Notes under the pieces: generated by a model | Database searches by the model: none | What the model was told of the DNA's origin: nothing | Seen by the model: only the letters and a program-made list of their open reading frames with translations | Shown here: positions 16,658 through 25,562 of the stretch, piece after piece | Layout: every line of letters begins with the position of its first letter | Numbering within the stretch: position 1 is the stretch's first letter | Source of the DNA: an uncultured Alphaproteobacteria bacterium | GTDB lineage: Bacteria > Pseudomonadota > Alphaproteobacteria > Rhizobiales > Aestuariivirgaceae | Length of the DNA stretch: 64,000 nucleotides | NCBI GenBank assembly: GCA_937873445.1 | Contig: CALMWF010000039.1 | Coordinates: forward strand, 62,001-126,000 | Reading direction: 5' to 3' | Position numbers and translations under genes: made by a program

Positions 16658-16905
16658 ACTGGAAAACCACCCTGCAGGTGCGCGATCTGGAACCCCACCA
16701 GCGCCTTGAAATGACCTGCCGCACCTGCGGTCATGTTCACTACCTGACCAAGCCCCAGATCATGACGGAGGTGGAACGGGGCTATCTCTATCTGGATGAG
16801 CTGGAACGCCAGACCTGTTGCCGGGCACGGGGCTGTCACGGCGCGGTGCGGCTTGCCATCGTGCGCACCGGCGAAACCAGTGCCTTCGTCGGCGGCATGG
16901 CATGA
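16654..16905 (+). CDS. Small cysteine-rich (zinc-ribbon-like) protein coupled to the Y-family polymerase
   Basis: An 83-residue protein. ATG 16654 overlaps the polymerase stop (ATGA) behind a GGAGG ribosome site, so it is translationally coupled. Cys22-x2-Cys25 (TCRTCGH) and Cys55, Cys56 and Cys61 (QTCCRARGCHG) give a likely four-cysteine zinc ribbon. Between them lies YLTKPQI...GYLYLDELE. I do not recognise a named family. Position, coupling and shared SOS control suggest an accessory factor of the polymerase, perhaps DNA-binding or a clamp or template recruiter, but this is inference. It is followed by a short tandem repeat and the convergent tRNA-Arg. Confidence 0.8.
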   Translation: MNWKTTLQVRDLEPHQRLEMTCRTCGHVHYLTKPQIMTEVERGYLYLDELERQTCCRARGCHGAVRLAIVRTGETSAFVGGMA

Positions 16906-16912
16906 CCCATCC

Positions 16913-17060
16913 AAAGCGCACGTTGAGCGCAGCGAAGCGCAAGCTTTGGATGAAAGAATCAAAGCGCACGTTGAGCGCAGCGAAGCGCAAGCTTTGGATG
17001 AAAGAATCAAAGCGCACGTTGAGGACCGCAGAGCGGTCCGAAGCGCAAGCTTTGGATCAA
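16913..17060. repeat. Short tandem repeat, 48 bp unit, about three copies
   Basis: Two identical 48 bp copies (16913-16960 and 16961-17008) are followed by a third, altered copy from 17009 to about 17058. Each copy is bounded by AAAGCGCA and CAAGCTTTGG, which can fold back, and contains GCGCAGCGAAGCGC, also self-complementary. In the third copy the inner part is replaced by GGACCGC-AGA-GCGGTCC, a perfect hairpin. There are no spacers, so it is not CRISPR. It sits between two convergent genes and may be a REP-like 3'-end element. Confidence 0.85.
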
Positions 17061-17067
17061 CAGGAAA

Positions 17068-17144
17068 TGGCGCGCCGAGCAGGATTCGAACCCACGACCC
17101 CCAGATTCGTAGTCTGGTGCTCTATCCAACTGAGCTACCGGCGC
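17068..17144 (-). tRNA. tRNA-Arg (anticodon ACG)
   Basis: The minus strand folds with acceptor GCGCCGG/TCGGCGC, D arm GCTC/GAGC, and anticodon stem CCAGA/TCTGG around CTACGAA, so positions 34-36 are ACG (read as ICG after deamination). The T arm is GTGGG-TTCGAAT-CCTGC. The discriminator is G and CCA is encoded (17068-17070). Its first ten bases are also the last codons and stop of the upstream sensor kinase gene. Confidence 0.96.
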
Positions 17145-18661
17145 TTGAGTGGGCGGTTCATAATACGCTGACCCGGCGAAGGCAAGCCCTGCGTGCGGGG
17201 CCCCGTGCGGGCCTGGCTTTCGGGGGCGGGCAGGGTCAATTCCAGCACGGTTCCGGTCTCGTCGCTTTTTACCAGCGCAAGCCCGCCGCCATGGGCTTCG
17301 GCCAGTTCGGCGGCAATGGCAAGGCCAAGGCCCGTGCCGCCCGGTGTGGCCGAGGCATGGAAGGCCTGAAACAGCTTGCCGCGCACCGCCTCGGGAATGC
17401 CGGGGCCATTGTCGGCCACTGAAATGTGCAGGGTGTGGCGTTCGCGCCGGGTGGCAATGGTCACCGCCGCCTGCGGCTTTGCGCTGCGGTCATCCTGGTC
17501 CAGCGCCTGCACCGCATTGCGGATGAGATTGCCCAGAATGCGGGTCAATTGCTCGCGGTCGGCCTCCACCACCGCCCTGTCATCCACCGCATTGATGAGT
17601 TTCACCCGCCCGCCGCTCGACAGGGCGGTGACGGCAAACACCTCCTTCACCATGGGCTTCAGCACAATGCGTTCCTTCACCGGCGGTGGTTCCTGGGCGC
17701 GGCCGAACTGCAGGGTCTGGGTGAGAAAGCCAATGGCCCGGTCGAGGGAGGAGATGAGTTTTGGGGCCACCTTCTGCACGGTCGGATCGTTCACATGGCC
17801 AAGCCGGTCCGAGAGCAGCTGGGCCGAAGTCAGCATGTTGCGCAGGTCATGGCTGACCTTGGACACCGCCAGGCCCAGGGCAGCCAGATGGTTTTTCTGG
17901 GCCAGCATGCCCGAAAGTTCGTTCTGCATGGCGGCAAGGGCCCGCTCGGCGGCGGCAATCTCGTCGCCGTCGGGGCGCGGGCTGATGATCCGGCTCCGGT
18001 CCTCCGGCCGTTCGGCAAAGCCCACCATATTGGCCGACAGCCGCTCGATGGGTTTGACCAGCAGCTCGGTCAGGGCCCAGAACACCAGGGCGCCGACAAT
18101 GATGGACAGCAGAATGGACAGCAGCAGCATGTCGCGGGCAAAGCCGCGCAGGGCGGCGCGCAGATGCGCCTCATGCAGGGCAATTTCGACCGTGCCGTCC
18201 GGGGCTCCGGGGGCGGCGTCGGTGACGCCGATCAGCCGGTCGCCGCTCCGGGCCATGACCGCCAGCGCCTCCACCACCTCCGGCGGGTTAAGGCCGCTGC
18301 GCAGGTCAAACTGTGCCTCCAGCATGGGCAGATTGTCGGCCCGCAGCACCAGCCGTTTGGTGTTGCCGCGCTTCAGCGACACCGCCGCCACCCCCGCGCC
18401 CGACAACAGATCGGTCCTCAGCTCCTCGCTCACCATCTGGTCGGGGGCGGCCTCAATGGCCAGGGCGGCAATCTCGGCCTGGGCAATGCGGGTCTTCAGC
18501 CACTGCACCCGGTAATTGGCGATGGAGGGCAGGAAAATGAAAATTTCGCCAATGAATACAAAGAGAAGAATGAGGGCAAGCAATTTCCCTGACAGCCCGC
18601 CCAGCCGTGAACGGGGAAAGACCGGCTCAGTTTCCAGGGGGGCGCTCATGGGCAAAATCAT
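17135..18661 (-). CDS. Membrane sensor histidine kinase
   Basis: A 508-residue histidine kinase. One transmembrane helix lies at about 25-50, a periplasmic sensor region at about 50-175, and a second helix at about 178-200 (LLLSILLSIIVGALVFWAL). A HAMP domain begins KPIERLSANM. The dimerisation domain has the phospho-acceptor His271 in VSKVSHDLRNML, and the ATPase has GNLIRNAVQAL (N box), DNGPGIPEAV (G1) and GGTGLGLAIA (G2). No response regulator is adjacent, so it is an orphan. ATG 18661 is supported by AGGA seven bases upstream, with an alternative ATG at 18649. Its stop codon TAG is made of bases 8-10 of the downstream tRNA-Arg, an unusual overlap on the same strand. Confidence 0.9.
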   Translation of the reverse strand: MILPMSAPLETEPVFPRSRLGGLSGKLLALILLFVFIGEIFIFLPSIANYRVQWLKTRIAQAEIAALAIEAAPDQMVSEELRTDLLSGAGVAAVSLKRGNTKRLVLRADNLPMLEAQFDLRSGLNPPEVVEALAVMARSGDRLIGVTDAAPGAPDGTVEIALHEAHLRAALRGFARDMLLLSILLSIIVGALVFWALTELLVKPIERLSANMVGFAERPEDRSRIISPRPDGDEIAAAERALAAMQNELSGMLAQKNHLAALGLAVSKVSHDLRNMLTSAQLLSDRLGHVNDPTVQKVAPKLISSLDRAIGFLTQTLQFGRAQEPPPVKERIVLKPMVKEVFAVTALSSGGRVKLINAVDDRAVVEADREQLTRILGNLIRNAVQALDQDDRSAKPQAAVTIATRRERHTLHISVADNGPGIPEAVRGKLFQAFHASATPGGTGLGLAIAAELAEAHGGGLALVKSDETGTVLELTLPAPESQARTGPRTQGLPSPGQRIMNRPLKRR

Positions 18662-18746
18662 AAATCAATCCTGCGGTCATCACCATAATGCCAGCGGCCC
18701 GTGATTGTTCCAGCCAGAGCGGGGCGGACGCCGCCATCGGAACGCG

Positions 18747-18775
18747 TTGACTCTTGGGCGGTTTTCGCCCATAAC
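18747..18775 (+). promoter_or_regulatory. Sigma-70 promoter for rpmH-rnpA, overlapping a GANTC site
   Basis: TTGACT (18747-18752), 17 bases, CATAAC (18770-18775). Start of transcription would fall near 18782, leaving a leader of about 107 bases before rpmH. GACTC (18749-18753), a CcrM methylation site, covers most of the -35 element. Confidence 0.65.
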
Positions 18776-18888
18776 GCCCCGCCAATTCCAGGGAATGAGG
18801 AAACCACCTCCACGGCAGCCGGACAGGGTCCGGCCCAGGCCAGCGGGCCGGATGCCGGGTGAGGGGTTGATCGATACGGAGATTTGAC

Positions 18889-19023
18889 GTGAAGCGCACC
18901 TATCAGCCGTCCAAACTTGTCCGCAAGCGCCGGCACGGCTTCCGCAGCCGCATGGCCACCGTTGGCGGCCGCAATGTCATCAGCCGCCGCCGCGCCAAGG
19001 GCCGCAAGCGGCTGTCGGCCTGA
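18889..19023 (+). CDS. rpmH: 50S ribosomal protein L34
   Basis: A 44-residue very basic protein starting with GTG behind GGAG at a seven-base distance. It reads [17 protein letters not shown], then [20 protein letters not shown], the universal L34 sequence. It sits in the large ribosomal subunit. It is followed ten bases later by rnpA, the classic order, and preceded by a strong promoter. Confidence 0.97.
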   Translation: MKRTYQPSKLVRKRRHGFRSRMATVGGRNVISRRRAKGRKRLSA

Positions 19024-19033
19024 CCTTCCTTCC

Positions 19034-19378
19034 ATGCAGCGCCTGACGCGGAGGCAGGATTTTCTCGCCGCCGCCCGTGCCGCCTCCCAGGCCATGCCGG
19101 GGCTGGTGGTGCAGATGCGCGCCCGCGGCGATGACGAGGCCGCCCGCATCGGCTTCACCTGCACCAGAAAGCTGGGCAACGCCGTGACCCGCAACCGCAT
19201 CAAGCGCCGCCTGCGTGAGGCCGCCCGCCTCACCCTGCCGGGTCTGGCGCGGGCCGGGCATGATTATGTTCTGATCGGGCGCATGACCTCGGGCCAGCGC
19301 CCCTTCAGCGCCCTGCAACAGGATCTCGTGATCGCGCTTCAGCGGTTGCATCACACCCAAGCCGCAACCAGGACCTAG
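19034..19378 (+). CDS. rnpA: Ribonuclease P protein component
   Basis: A 114-residue basic protein starting MQRLTRRQDFLAAAR, with FTCTRKLGNAVTRNRIKRRLREAAR, which contains the RNR signature of RnpA, and GHDYVLIGRM. It assists the RNase P RNA in cutting tRNA 5' leaders. ATG 19034 gives the family N-terminus; the frame is open further upstream over rpmH but that part is a shadow. It continues into yidC three bases later, as in other alphaproteobacteria. Confidence 0.95.
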   Translation: MQRLTRRQDFLAAARAASQAMPGLVVQMRARGDDEAARIGFTCTRKLGNAVTRNRIKRRLREAARLTLPGLARAGHDYVLIGRMTSGQRPFSALQQDLVIALQRLHHTQAATRT

Positions 19379-19381
19379 GCC

Positions 19382-21178
19382 ATGCAGCAGCCATCCACCC
19401 CCGACACCAAGAATCTTCTTCTGGCCATCGTCCTGTCCATCGTCATCATCTATGGCTGGCAGTTCCTCTACGGCACGCCGAAGACGGCCCCCCAGCCGCA
19501 GCAGCAGACATCGCAGACCACGGCCCAGCCGGGCGCTCCGGCAGCGGGCCAGGCCACCGCCGTGGTGCCCGGCACCGAGGTGGCCAAGCTTGCCAGCCGG
19601 GCCGAGGCCCTTGCTGCGTCGCCGCGTCTGGCCATCGACACACCGCTCCTGTCCGGCTCCATCAATCTCATGGGCGCGCAGCTGGATGACCTGCACCTCA
19701 AGAACTTCCACGAGACGGTGGACCCCGCCAGCCCCATCATCACCCTGTTGTCGCCCTCCGGCACGGCCAATGCCTGGTTTATCGAGCAGGGCATGGTGGC
19801 GCCCCAGGGCGTCAGTCTGAACCTGCCCAATTCCAGAACCCTGTGGCAGGCGCCCGCCGGCGCCACCCTCGGACTCAACCAGCCCGTCACCCTCACCTGG
19901 GACAATGGCCAGGGCCTTGTCTTTGCCCGCACCATCAGCGTCGGCGAAGATTATCTGTTCACCATCACCCAGACGGTGCGTAACAATTCGGCCCAGCCGG
20001 TGGCCCTCATTCCCTATGCCCGCACCCAGCGTCAGGACACGCCCAAGACCGCGGGCTATTATGTGTTCTTTGAAGGCATGCTGGGCGTGCAGGACGGTGA
20101 ACTGACCGAACTCACCTACAAGGACATCAACAAGAAAACCGAGCCGCAGCGCGTTGCCGCCACCGGCGGCTGGCTGGGCTTCACGGACAAATACTGGGCA
20201 ACCGCCCTCATCCCCGATCCCAAGGCCCAGAACAACGCCACCTATCAGCACCTCAATCAGCAGGGTCGCGATGTCTATCAGGCCGACTACATCGCCACCG
20301 TGCCGCTCACCGTGGCGCCGGGGGCAGAGGTCTCCTATCAGGACATGGTCTATGCCGGCGCCAAGGAAGTGAACACGCTTGCCGCCGTGGGTGATGCCCA
20401 TGGTCTCGACAAGTTCGACCTGATGATCGACTGGGGCTGGTTCTGGTTCCTCACCAAGCCCATGTATCGCCTGCTCCATCTGGTCAAGCAGCTGGTGGGC
20501 AATTTCGGTGTCGCCATTCTCATCGTCACCGTGCTGGTCAAGCTCGCCGTCTTCCCGCTTGCCAACAAGTCCTATGCCTCCATGAGCAAGATGAAGAAAC
20601 TCCAGCCGGAAATGAACCGGCTGAAGGAGCTTTATCCCGAGGACAAGATGAAGCAGCAGCAGGAGATGATGGAGATCTACAAGCGCGAGAAGGTCTCGCC
20701 GCTGTCGGGCTGTCTGCCCATCTTCATCCAGATTCCGGTGTTCTTCGCCCTCTACAAGGTGATCCTCACCTCTATTGATCTGCGCCATGCGCCCTTCTTC
20801 GGCTGGATCAGGGATCTGTCGGCGCCCGATCCCACCAGCGTCTTCAATCTCTTCGGCCTCATCCCGTGGACGCCGCCGACGATGCTGATGATCGGCATCT
20901 GGCCGCTGCTGATGGGCATCACCATGTGGGTGCAGATGCGCCTCAACCCGACCCCGCCCGATCCGGTGCAGGCCTCGCTGTTCAACTGGATGCCCGTCAT
21001 CTTCACCTTCACCCTCGGTGCCTTCCCGGCGGGTCTGGTCATCTACTGGGCCTGGTCCAACCTGCTCTCCATCCTGCAGCAGAGCTACATCATGAAGAAG
21101 CACGGCACCGAGGTTGATATTCTCGGCAACATCCGCAACTCCATTCCCTTCATGAAGAAGAAGAACGAAACTTCGTGA
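19382..21178 (+). CDS. yidC: Membrane protein insertase YidC
   Basis: A 598-residue Gram-negative YidC. The N-terminal membrane anchor is at about 8-27 (LLLAIVLSIVIIYGWQFLYG), followed by a glutamine/proline/alanine-rich linker and the large periplasmic P1 domain. The conserved insertase region starts near residue 355 (WFWFLTKPMYRLLHL) with the cytoplasmic coiled region MKKLQPEMNRLKELYP, then four membrane segments including PIFIQIPVFFALYKV. It inserts inner-membrane proteins with or without SecYEG. Its stop overlaps the GTG start of engB. Confidence 0.97.
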   Translation: MQQPSTPDTKNLLLAIVLSIVIIYGWQFLYGTPKTAPQPQQQTSQTTAQPGAPAAGQATAVVPGTEVAKLASRAEALAASPRLAIDTPLLSGSINLMGAQLDDLHLKNFHETVDPASPIITLLSPSGTANAWFIEQGMVAPQGVSLNLPNSRTLWQAPAGATLGLNQPVTLTWDNGQGLVFARTISVGEDYLFTITQTVRNNSAQPVALIPYARTQRQDTPKTAGYYVFFEGMLGVQDGELTELTYKDINKKTEPQRVAATGGWLGFTDKYWATALIPDPKAQNNATYQHLNQQGRDVYQADYIATVPLTVAPGAEVSYQDMVYAGAKEVNTLAAVGDAHGLDKFDLMIDWGWFWFLTKPMYRLLHLVKQLVGNFGVAILIVTVLVKLAVFPLANKSYASMSKMKKLQPEMNRLKELYPEDKMKQQQEMMEIYKREKVSPLSGCLPIFIQIPVFFALYKVILTSIDLRHAPFFGWIRDLSAPDPTSVFNLFGLIPWTPPTMLMIGIWPLLMGITMWVQMRLNPTPPDPVQASLFNWMPVIFTFTLGAFPAGLVIYWAWSNLLSILQQSYIMKKHGTEVDILGNIRNSIPFMKKKNETS

Positions 21179-21825
21179 GTGCTGCGCCACAAGAACTCAC
21201 GGCGGATGAACTGGCGGCCGGCCGGCGGCTGTTTTCCGCCCCCGCCCGCTTCCGCCTCGGTGTGGCCAGGCTTGAGCAGTTGCCGCCGCTCTCCGGGGTG
21301 GAAATTGCCTTTGCCGGTCGGTCCAATGCCGGCAAGTCCTCGCTCATCAACGCCCTGACCGGGGTGCGCGATCTCGCCCGCGCCTCCAACACGCCGGGCC
21401 GCACCCGCGAGCTGAATTTCTTCGACCTGGGCGAAGGCCGCATGACCCTGGTGGACATGCCGGGCTATGGCTTTGCCCAGGCGCCCAAGGCCGAGGTGAA
21501 GAAGTGGCAGGCGCTGCTGCGCGCCTATCTCAGGGGCAGGCCCGGCCTCACCCGCGTTTTCGTGCTGGTGGATTCGCGCCACGGCCTGATGACCGCCGAC
21601 CTTGAGATGCTGGCCATGCTGGATGAGGCGGCGGTGACCTATCAGATTGCCCTCACCAAGGCCGACAAGATCAAGGCCGCCGAGCTTGAGGCCGTGCACG
21701 CCAAAGTGACGGAGGCCATTGCCCGCCGCCCCGCCGCCTACCCCCAGGTGCTCGCCACCTCGGCGGAAAAGCAGCTGGGCCTCGATGACATGCGCGCCGT
21801 CATCGCCGGGCTCCTGCCCGCCTGA
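21175..21825 (+). CDS. engB: Ribosome biogenesis GTPase EngB (YihA/YsxC)
   Basis: A 216-residue TRAFAC GTPase. G1 is GRSNAGKSS, switch I has SNTPGRTRELNFF, G3 is VDMPGYGFAQ and G4 is LTKADKIK. Members act in assembly of the 50S subunit. The start is GTG at 21175, overlapping the yidC stop by four bases (GTGA), so translation is coupled. This yidC-engB-argB order is typical of Hyphomicrobiales. Confidence 0.95.
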   Translation: MSAAPQELTADELAAGRRLFSAPARFRLGVARLEQLPPLSGVEIAFAGRSNAGKSSLINALTGVRDLARASNTPGRTRELNFFDLGEGRMTLVDMPGYGFAQAPKAEVKKWQALLRAYLRGRPGLTRVFVLVDSRHGLMTADLEMLAMLDEAAVTYQIALTKADKIKAAELEAVHAKVTEAIARRPAAYPQVLATSAEKQLGLDDMRAVIAGLLPA

Positions 21826-21885
21826 CAAGGCCCTTTATCTGCGCTGCAATTGCCCTATAAGCCCGTCCAGACTCAGGAGGGTCCC

Positions 21886-22788
21886 ATGAGTGAGCGCGCC
21901 ATTCCCGTCAACGAAACCGCCCGCATTCTCTCCGAGGCGCTGCCCTTCCTGCAGCGCTATGACGATCAGGTCATCGTGGTCAAATACGGCGGCCACGCCA
22001 TGGTCGATCCCGTTCTCGCCCACCAGTTCGCCCGTGACATGGTGATGCTGAAGGTGTGCGGACTGAACCCCATTGTGGTTCACGGCGGCGGCCCGCAGAT
22101 CAACCGCATGCTCGACAAGCTGTCGGTGAAGGCCGAATTCCGCGAGGGCCTGCGCGTCACCGACAAGGACACCATGGAAGTGGTGGAGATGGTTCTGGCA
22201 GGCGCCATCAACAAATCCATCGTGGCGTCCATCCAGCAGGCGGGCGGCCGCGCCGTCGGCATTTCCGGCAAGGATGGAAACCTCATCATCGCCGAGCGCA
22301 TGGTGAAGAAGAAAACCGATGCCGCCACCGGCAAGATCGAGACGGTGGACTTCGGCTATGTCGGCGAACCGGCCCGCATCAACACCGAAATCCTCGACAC
22401 CATCATGAAGTCGGACGCCATTCCGGTCATCGCTCCCGTCGGTGTGTCCTGGGAGGGCGAGACCTATAACGTCAACGCCGACACGGCGGCGGGCGCCATT
22501 GCCGCTGCCACCCAGGCCAAGCGCCTTCTGCTGCTCACCGATGTGGCGGGCGTTCTTGACAACCGGAAGGAACTCATCAGCGAACTGAGGATCGGCGATG
22601 TGCCGGACCTCATTGCCAACGGCACCATCACCGGCGGCATGATTCCCAAGGTGGAAAGCGCGGTGGCGGTGGTCGAGTCCGGGGTTGAGGGCGTCATCAT
22701 TCTCGATGGCCGGGTGCCGCATTCGGTGCTGCTGGAGCTTCTCACCCCCCACGGTGTCGGCACCCGCGTGTCCAGGGCCGGCGTATGA
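21886..22788 (+). CDS. argB: Acetylglutamate kinase
   Basis: A 300-residue amino-acid kinase. Visible are [12 protein letters not shown] (phosphate lysine), the [13 protein letters not shown] loop, [23 protein letters not shown] and the C-terminal [12 protein letters not shown]. It phosphorylates N-acetylglutamate, the second step of arginine synthesis; the longer forms of this family are feedback-inhibited by arginine. ATG 21886 follows a perfect AGGAGG (21875-21880), so the upstream in-frame ATG at 21850 is rejected. It overlaps the HAD gene by four bases. Confidence 0.96.
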   Translation: MSERAIPVNETARILSEALPFLQRYDDQVIVVKYGGHAMVDPVLAHQFARDMVMLKVCGLNPIVVHGGGPQINRMLDKLSVKAEFREGLRVTDKDTMEVVEMVLAGAINKSIVASIQQAGGRAVGISGKDGNLIIAERMVKKKTDAATGKIETVDFGYVGEPARINTEILDTIMKSDAIPVIAPVGVSWEGETYNVNADTAAGAIAAATQAKRLLLLTDVAGVLDNRKELISELRIGDVPDLIANGTITGGMIPKVESAVAVVESGVEGVIILDGRVPHSVLLELLTPHGVGTRVSRAGV

Positions 22789-23492
22789 GGGGCTTTGCCC
22801 ATATCGACTGCTGGATCTTCGATCTCGACAACACGCTCTATCCGGCGTCGTGTCGCCTGTTCGACCAGATCGACAGGCGCATGGGCGAATTCGTGTCCAA
22901 TCTGTTCGGCATCACCGTGGCCGAGGCCAGAACCCGCCAGAAGGATCTGTTCTACCGCCACGGCACCACGCTGCGCGGGCTGATGAAGGAACACGGCCTG
23001 CTGCCCGACGGGTTCCTCGACTATGTTCACGACATTGACTATTCGCCCGTTCAGCCGGACCCCTCGCTGGACGAGGCCCTGCACCGCCTGTCGGGCCGCA
23101 AGCTCATCTTCACCTCGGGCACCGTGCCCCATGCCCGCCAGGTGCTGGCCCGGCTGGGCGTCACCCATCATTTCGGCGACATTTTTGACATTGTTCACGC
23201 CGATTTCGCCCCCAAGCCCCAGGCCCCCGCCTATGACGCCTTCTTCGCGCGCCATAACGTCCGCCCGGAAACCGCGGCCATGTTCGAGGACATTGCCCGC
23301 AATCTGGAAATTCCCCACGCCCGCGGCATGACCACGGTGCTGGTCACCTCGCCCGACAACCACGACGCCAATCTCCTGAACCGCCGGGCCTATTGGCAGG
23401 ACGCCGAAACCACCACCCTGCCGCCCCATGTCGATCACCAGACCGGCGATCTCGCAGGCTTTCTGCGCGCGCTGACGGCGGAACGGCATTGA
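22785..23492 (+). CDS. HAD-family pyrimidine 5'-nucleotidase-like hydrolase
   Basis: A 235-residue HAD hydrolase. Motif I is [11 protein letters not shown] with both aspartates, motif II is FTSGT, motif III has the lysine of [10 protein letters not shown], and motif IV is [12 protein letters not shown]. The NTLYP form and helical cap match the Sdt1-like pyrimidine 5'-nucleotidase group, which dephosphorylates UMP or CMP, and damaged nucleotides in some members. ATG 22785 overlaps the argB stop (ATGA). Its placement between argB and dapD is conserved in Hyphomicrobiales, but no role in either pathway is known. Confidence 0.87.
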   Translation: MRGFAHIDCWIFDLDNTLYPASCRLFDQIDRRMGEFVSNLFGITVAEARTRQKDLFYRHGTTLRGLMKEHGLLPDGFLDYVHDIDYSPVQPDPSLDEALHRLSGRKLIFTSGTVPHARQVLARLGVTHHFGDIFDIVHADFAPKPQAPAYDAFFARHNVRPETAAMFEDIARNLEIPHARGMTTVLVTSPDNHDANLLNRRAYWQDAETTTLPPHVDHQTGDLAGFLRALTAERH

Positions 23493-23540
23493 CAGGCGGG
23501 GCCGGGGGTTTAGTTTGCCTGCGCCGTGCGAGGAAGCGAC

Positions 23541-24377
23541 ATGACCGATCTTCAGACCATCATTGAAACCGCCTGGGATGACCGCGCCAACATTTCGCTC
23601 GCCACCCGCGGGCCAGTGCGCGAGGCCGTGGCCGAGGCGCTGAACCTGCTCGACTCCGGCAAGGCGCGCGTGGCCGAAAAGCGGGCGGATGGCTGGCATG
23701 TCAATCAGTGGCTGAAGAAGGCGGTGCTGCTCTCCTTCCGCCTCAATGACATGAGCCATATTGCGGGCGGCCCCGGCCAGTCCGGCTGGTGGGACAAGGT
23801 GCCCTCCAAATTTGACGGCTGGGGCGAGAAGGAATTTCGCAGCGCCGGTTTTCGCGCCGTGCCCAATTGCGTGGTGCGGCGCTCGGCCTATGTGGCACCC
23901 GGCGTGGTGCTGATGCCGAGCTTCGTCAACCTCGGTGCCTATGTTGATGAAGGCACCATGGTGGACACCTGGGTAACGGTGGGCTCCTGCGCCCAGATCG
24001 GCAAGAATGTCCATCTGTCGGGCGGTGTGGGCATTGGCGGCGTGCTTGAACCCATGCAGGCTGGCCCCACCATCATCGAGGATAACTGCTTCATCGGTGC
24101 GCGCTCCGAAGTGGTGGAGGGCGTGGTGGTGGGCGAAGGATCAGTCATATCCATGGGCGTGTTCATCGGCCAGTCCACCAAGATCGTGGACCGGACAACG
24201 GGCGAGGTCCACATGGGCCGCGTGCCGCCCTATTCGGTGGTGGTGTCCGGCTCGCTGCCGCAAAAGCCCTTTGCCGATGGCTCGCCCTCGCCGTCGCTCT
24301 ATTGCGCCGTCATTGTGAAGCGCGTGGACGAAAAGACCCGCGCCAAAACCTCCATCAACGAGCTGCTGCGGGATTGA
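23541..24377 (+). CDS. dapD: Tetrahydrodipicolinate N-succinyltransferase
   Basis: A 278-residue left-handed beta-helix enzyme. It starts [19 protein letters not shown], and hexapeptide repeats run from about residue 105 ([40 protein letters not shown]) to about 230. [11 protein letters not shown] and [14 protein letters not shown] close the protein. It succinylates tetrahydrodipicolinate in the lysine/diaminopimelate pathway. AGGA lies six bases before ATG 23541; a GTG at 23526 is an unlikely start. dapE follows 18 bases later. Confidence 0.97.
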   Translation: MTDLQTIIETAWDDRANISLATRGPVREAVAEALNLLDSGKARVAEKRADGWHVNQWLKKAVLLSFRLNDMSHIAGGPGQSGWWDKVPSKFDGWGEKEFRSAGFRAVPNCVVRRSAYVAPGVVLMPSFVNLGAYVDEGTMVDTWVTVGSCAQIGKNVHLSGGVGIGGVLEPMQAGPTIIEDNCFIGARSEVVEGVVVGEGSVISMGVFIGQSTKIVDRTTGEVHMGRVPPYSVVVSGSLPQKPFADGSPSPSLYCAVIVKRVDEKTRAKTSINELLRD

Positions 24378-24395
24378 GCGAAGGCCAAGGGCCCC

Positions 24396-25562
24396 ATGAA
24401 AAACACGCCCACCGATCCCGTGCCGCTGTTGCAGGCGCTGATCCGCTGCCCCTCCGTCACCCCCGCCGAGGGCGGGGCGCTGAGCCATCTTGAGAGCGTG
24501 TTGAAGCCCCTGGGCTTTGCCTGCCACCGGCTGAAATTTTCCGACCGCGACACGCCGGACGTGGACAATCTCTATGCCGAACTGGGCGGCGGGGGGCGGC
24601 ACTTCTGCTTTGCCGGCCACACCGATGTGGTGCCGGAAGGCAATGCCGCCGACTGGTCATTCCCGCCCTTCGACGGCACCGTGGCCGATGGCTTTGTCCA
24701 CGGCCGGGGTGCAGCCGACATGAAGGGCTCCATCGCCGCCTTTGTGGCGGCACTCACCGATTATCTCTCCGTACACGGAGCACCAAGAGGGAAGATCTCC
24801 CTTCTCATCACCGGCGACGAGGAAGGCCCCGCCATCAACGGCACCGCCAAGGTGCTCACCTGGATGAAGGACAAGGGCAGGCTGCCCAACCATTGTCTGG
24901 TGGGCGAACCCTCCTGCACCGACCGCGTCGGTGACGCCATGAAGATCGGCCGGCGCGGCTCGCTGTCCTTCATCGTGACGGTGACGGGCCGCCAGGGCCA
25001 CGCCGCCTACCCGCACAAGGCCGATAATCCCATTCCCAAGCTCGCCCGCCTGGTGGAGCGGCTTAGCGTGCTGGAGATCGACCGCGGCAACGCCCATTTC
25101 GATCCCTCAACCCTGGCCATATCCTCCCTTGATGTGGGCAACCCCGCCGGCAATGTCATTCCCCAGCGCGCCGTGCTGAAATTCAACATCCGCTATTCCA
25201 CCGAACATGACTTCGCCTCGCTGCGCGCCCTGGTGGCGCGCGAGGTGGCGGCGGTGAAGGAGGCCATGGGCGGCACCTGGGAAACCGAAACCGTGGAGGG
25301 GGCAGAGGCCTTCATCACCCGGCCCGGCCCCTTTGTGTCGCTGGTGGCGGCGGCGGTGGAGCATGAAACCGGCGTGGCCCCCAGGCTTTCCACCTCAGGC
25401 GGCACATCGGATGCGCGTTTTGTGAAGGATTATTGCGAGGTGGTGGAATTCGGCCCCACCAACGCCACCATCCACCAGACCGACGAGCGCCTCGGCGTCG
25501 ATGATCTCCGCCTCACCGCGCGCGTCTATCGCCGCATCCTCGACGATTATTTCAGTAACTGA
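24396..25562 (+). CDS. dapE: Succinyl-diaminopimelate desuccinylase
   Basis: A 388-residue M20 enzyme. Metal ligands are in [21 protein letters not shown] and [12 protein letters not shown]. The DapE-specific [10 protein letters not shown] and [16 protein letters not shown] follow, then [12 protein letters not shown] and the last histidine in [13 protein letters not shown]. It releases succinate to give L,L-diaminopimelate. It pairs with dapD directly upstream. The 3' end overlaps the convergent truA by 11 bases. Confidence 0.97.
   Translation: MKNTPTDPVPLLQALIRCPSVTPAEGGALSHLESVLKPLGFACHRLKFSDRDTPDVDNLYAELGGGGRHFCFAGHTDVVPEGNAADWSFPPFDGTVADGFVHGRGAADMKGSIAAFVAALTDYLSVHGAPRGKISLLITGDEEGPAINGTAKVLTWMKDKGRLPNHCLVGEPSCTDRVGDAMKIGRRGSLSFIVTVTGRQGHAAYPHKADNPIPKLARLVERLSVLEIDRGNAHFDPSTLAISSLDVGNPAGNVIPQRAVLKFNIRYSTEHDFASLRALVAREVAAVKEAMGGTWETETVEGAEAFITRPGPFVSLVAAAVEHETGVAPRLSTSGGTSDARFVKDYCEVVEFGPTNATIHQTDERLGVDDLRLTARVYRRILDDYFSN

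Noticed and set aside
16913-17060. CRISPR array
   Set aside because: Units are directly adjacent with no variable spacers and there are no cas genes.
18980-21190. 736-codon open frame on the minus strand opposite rnpA-yidC
   Set aside because: Shadow frame rich in His, Gly and Arg; the plus-strand genes are well-known families in conserved order.
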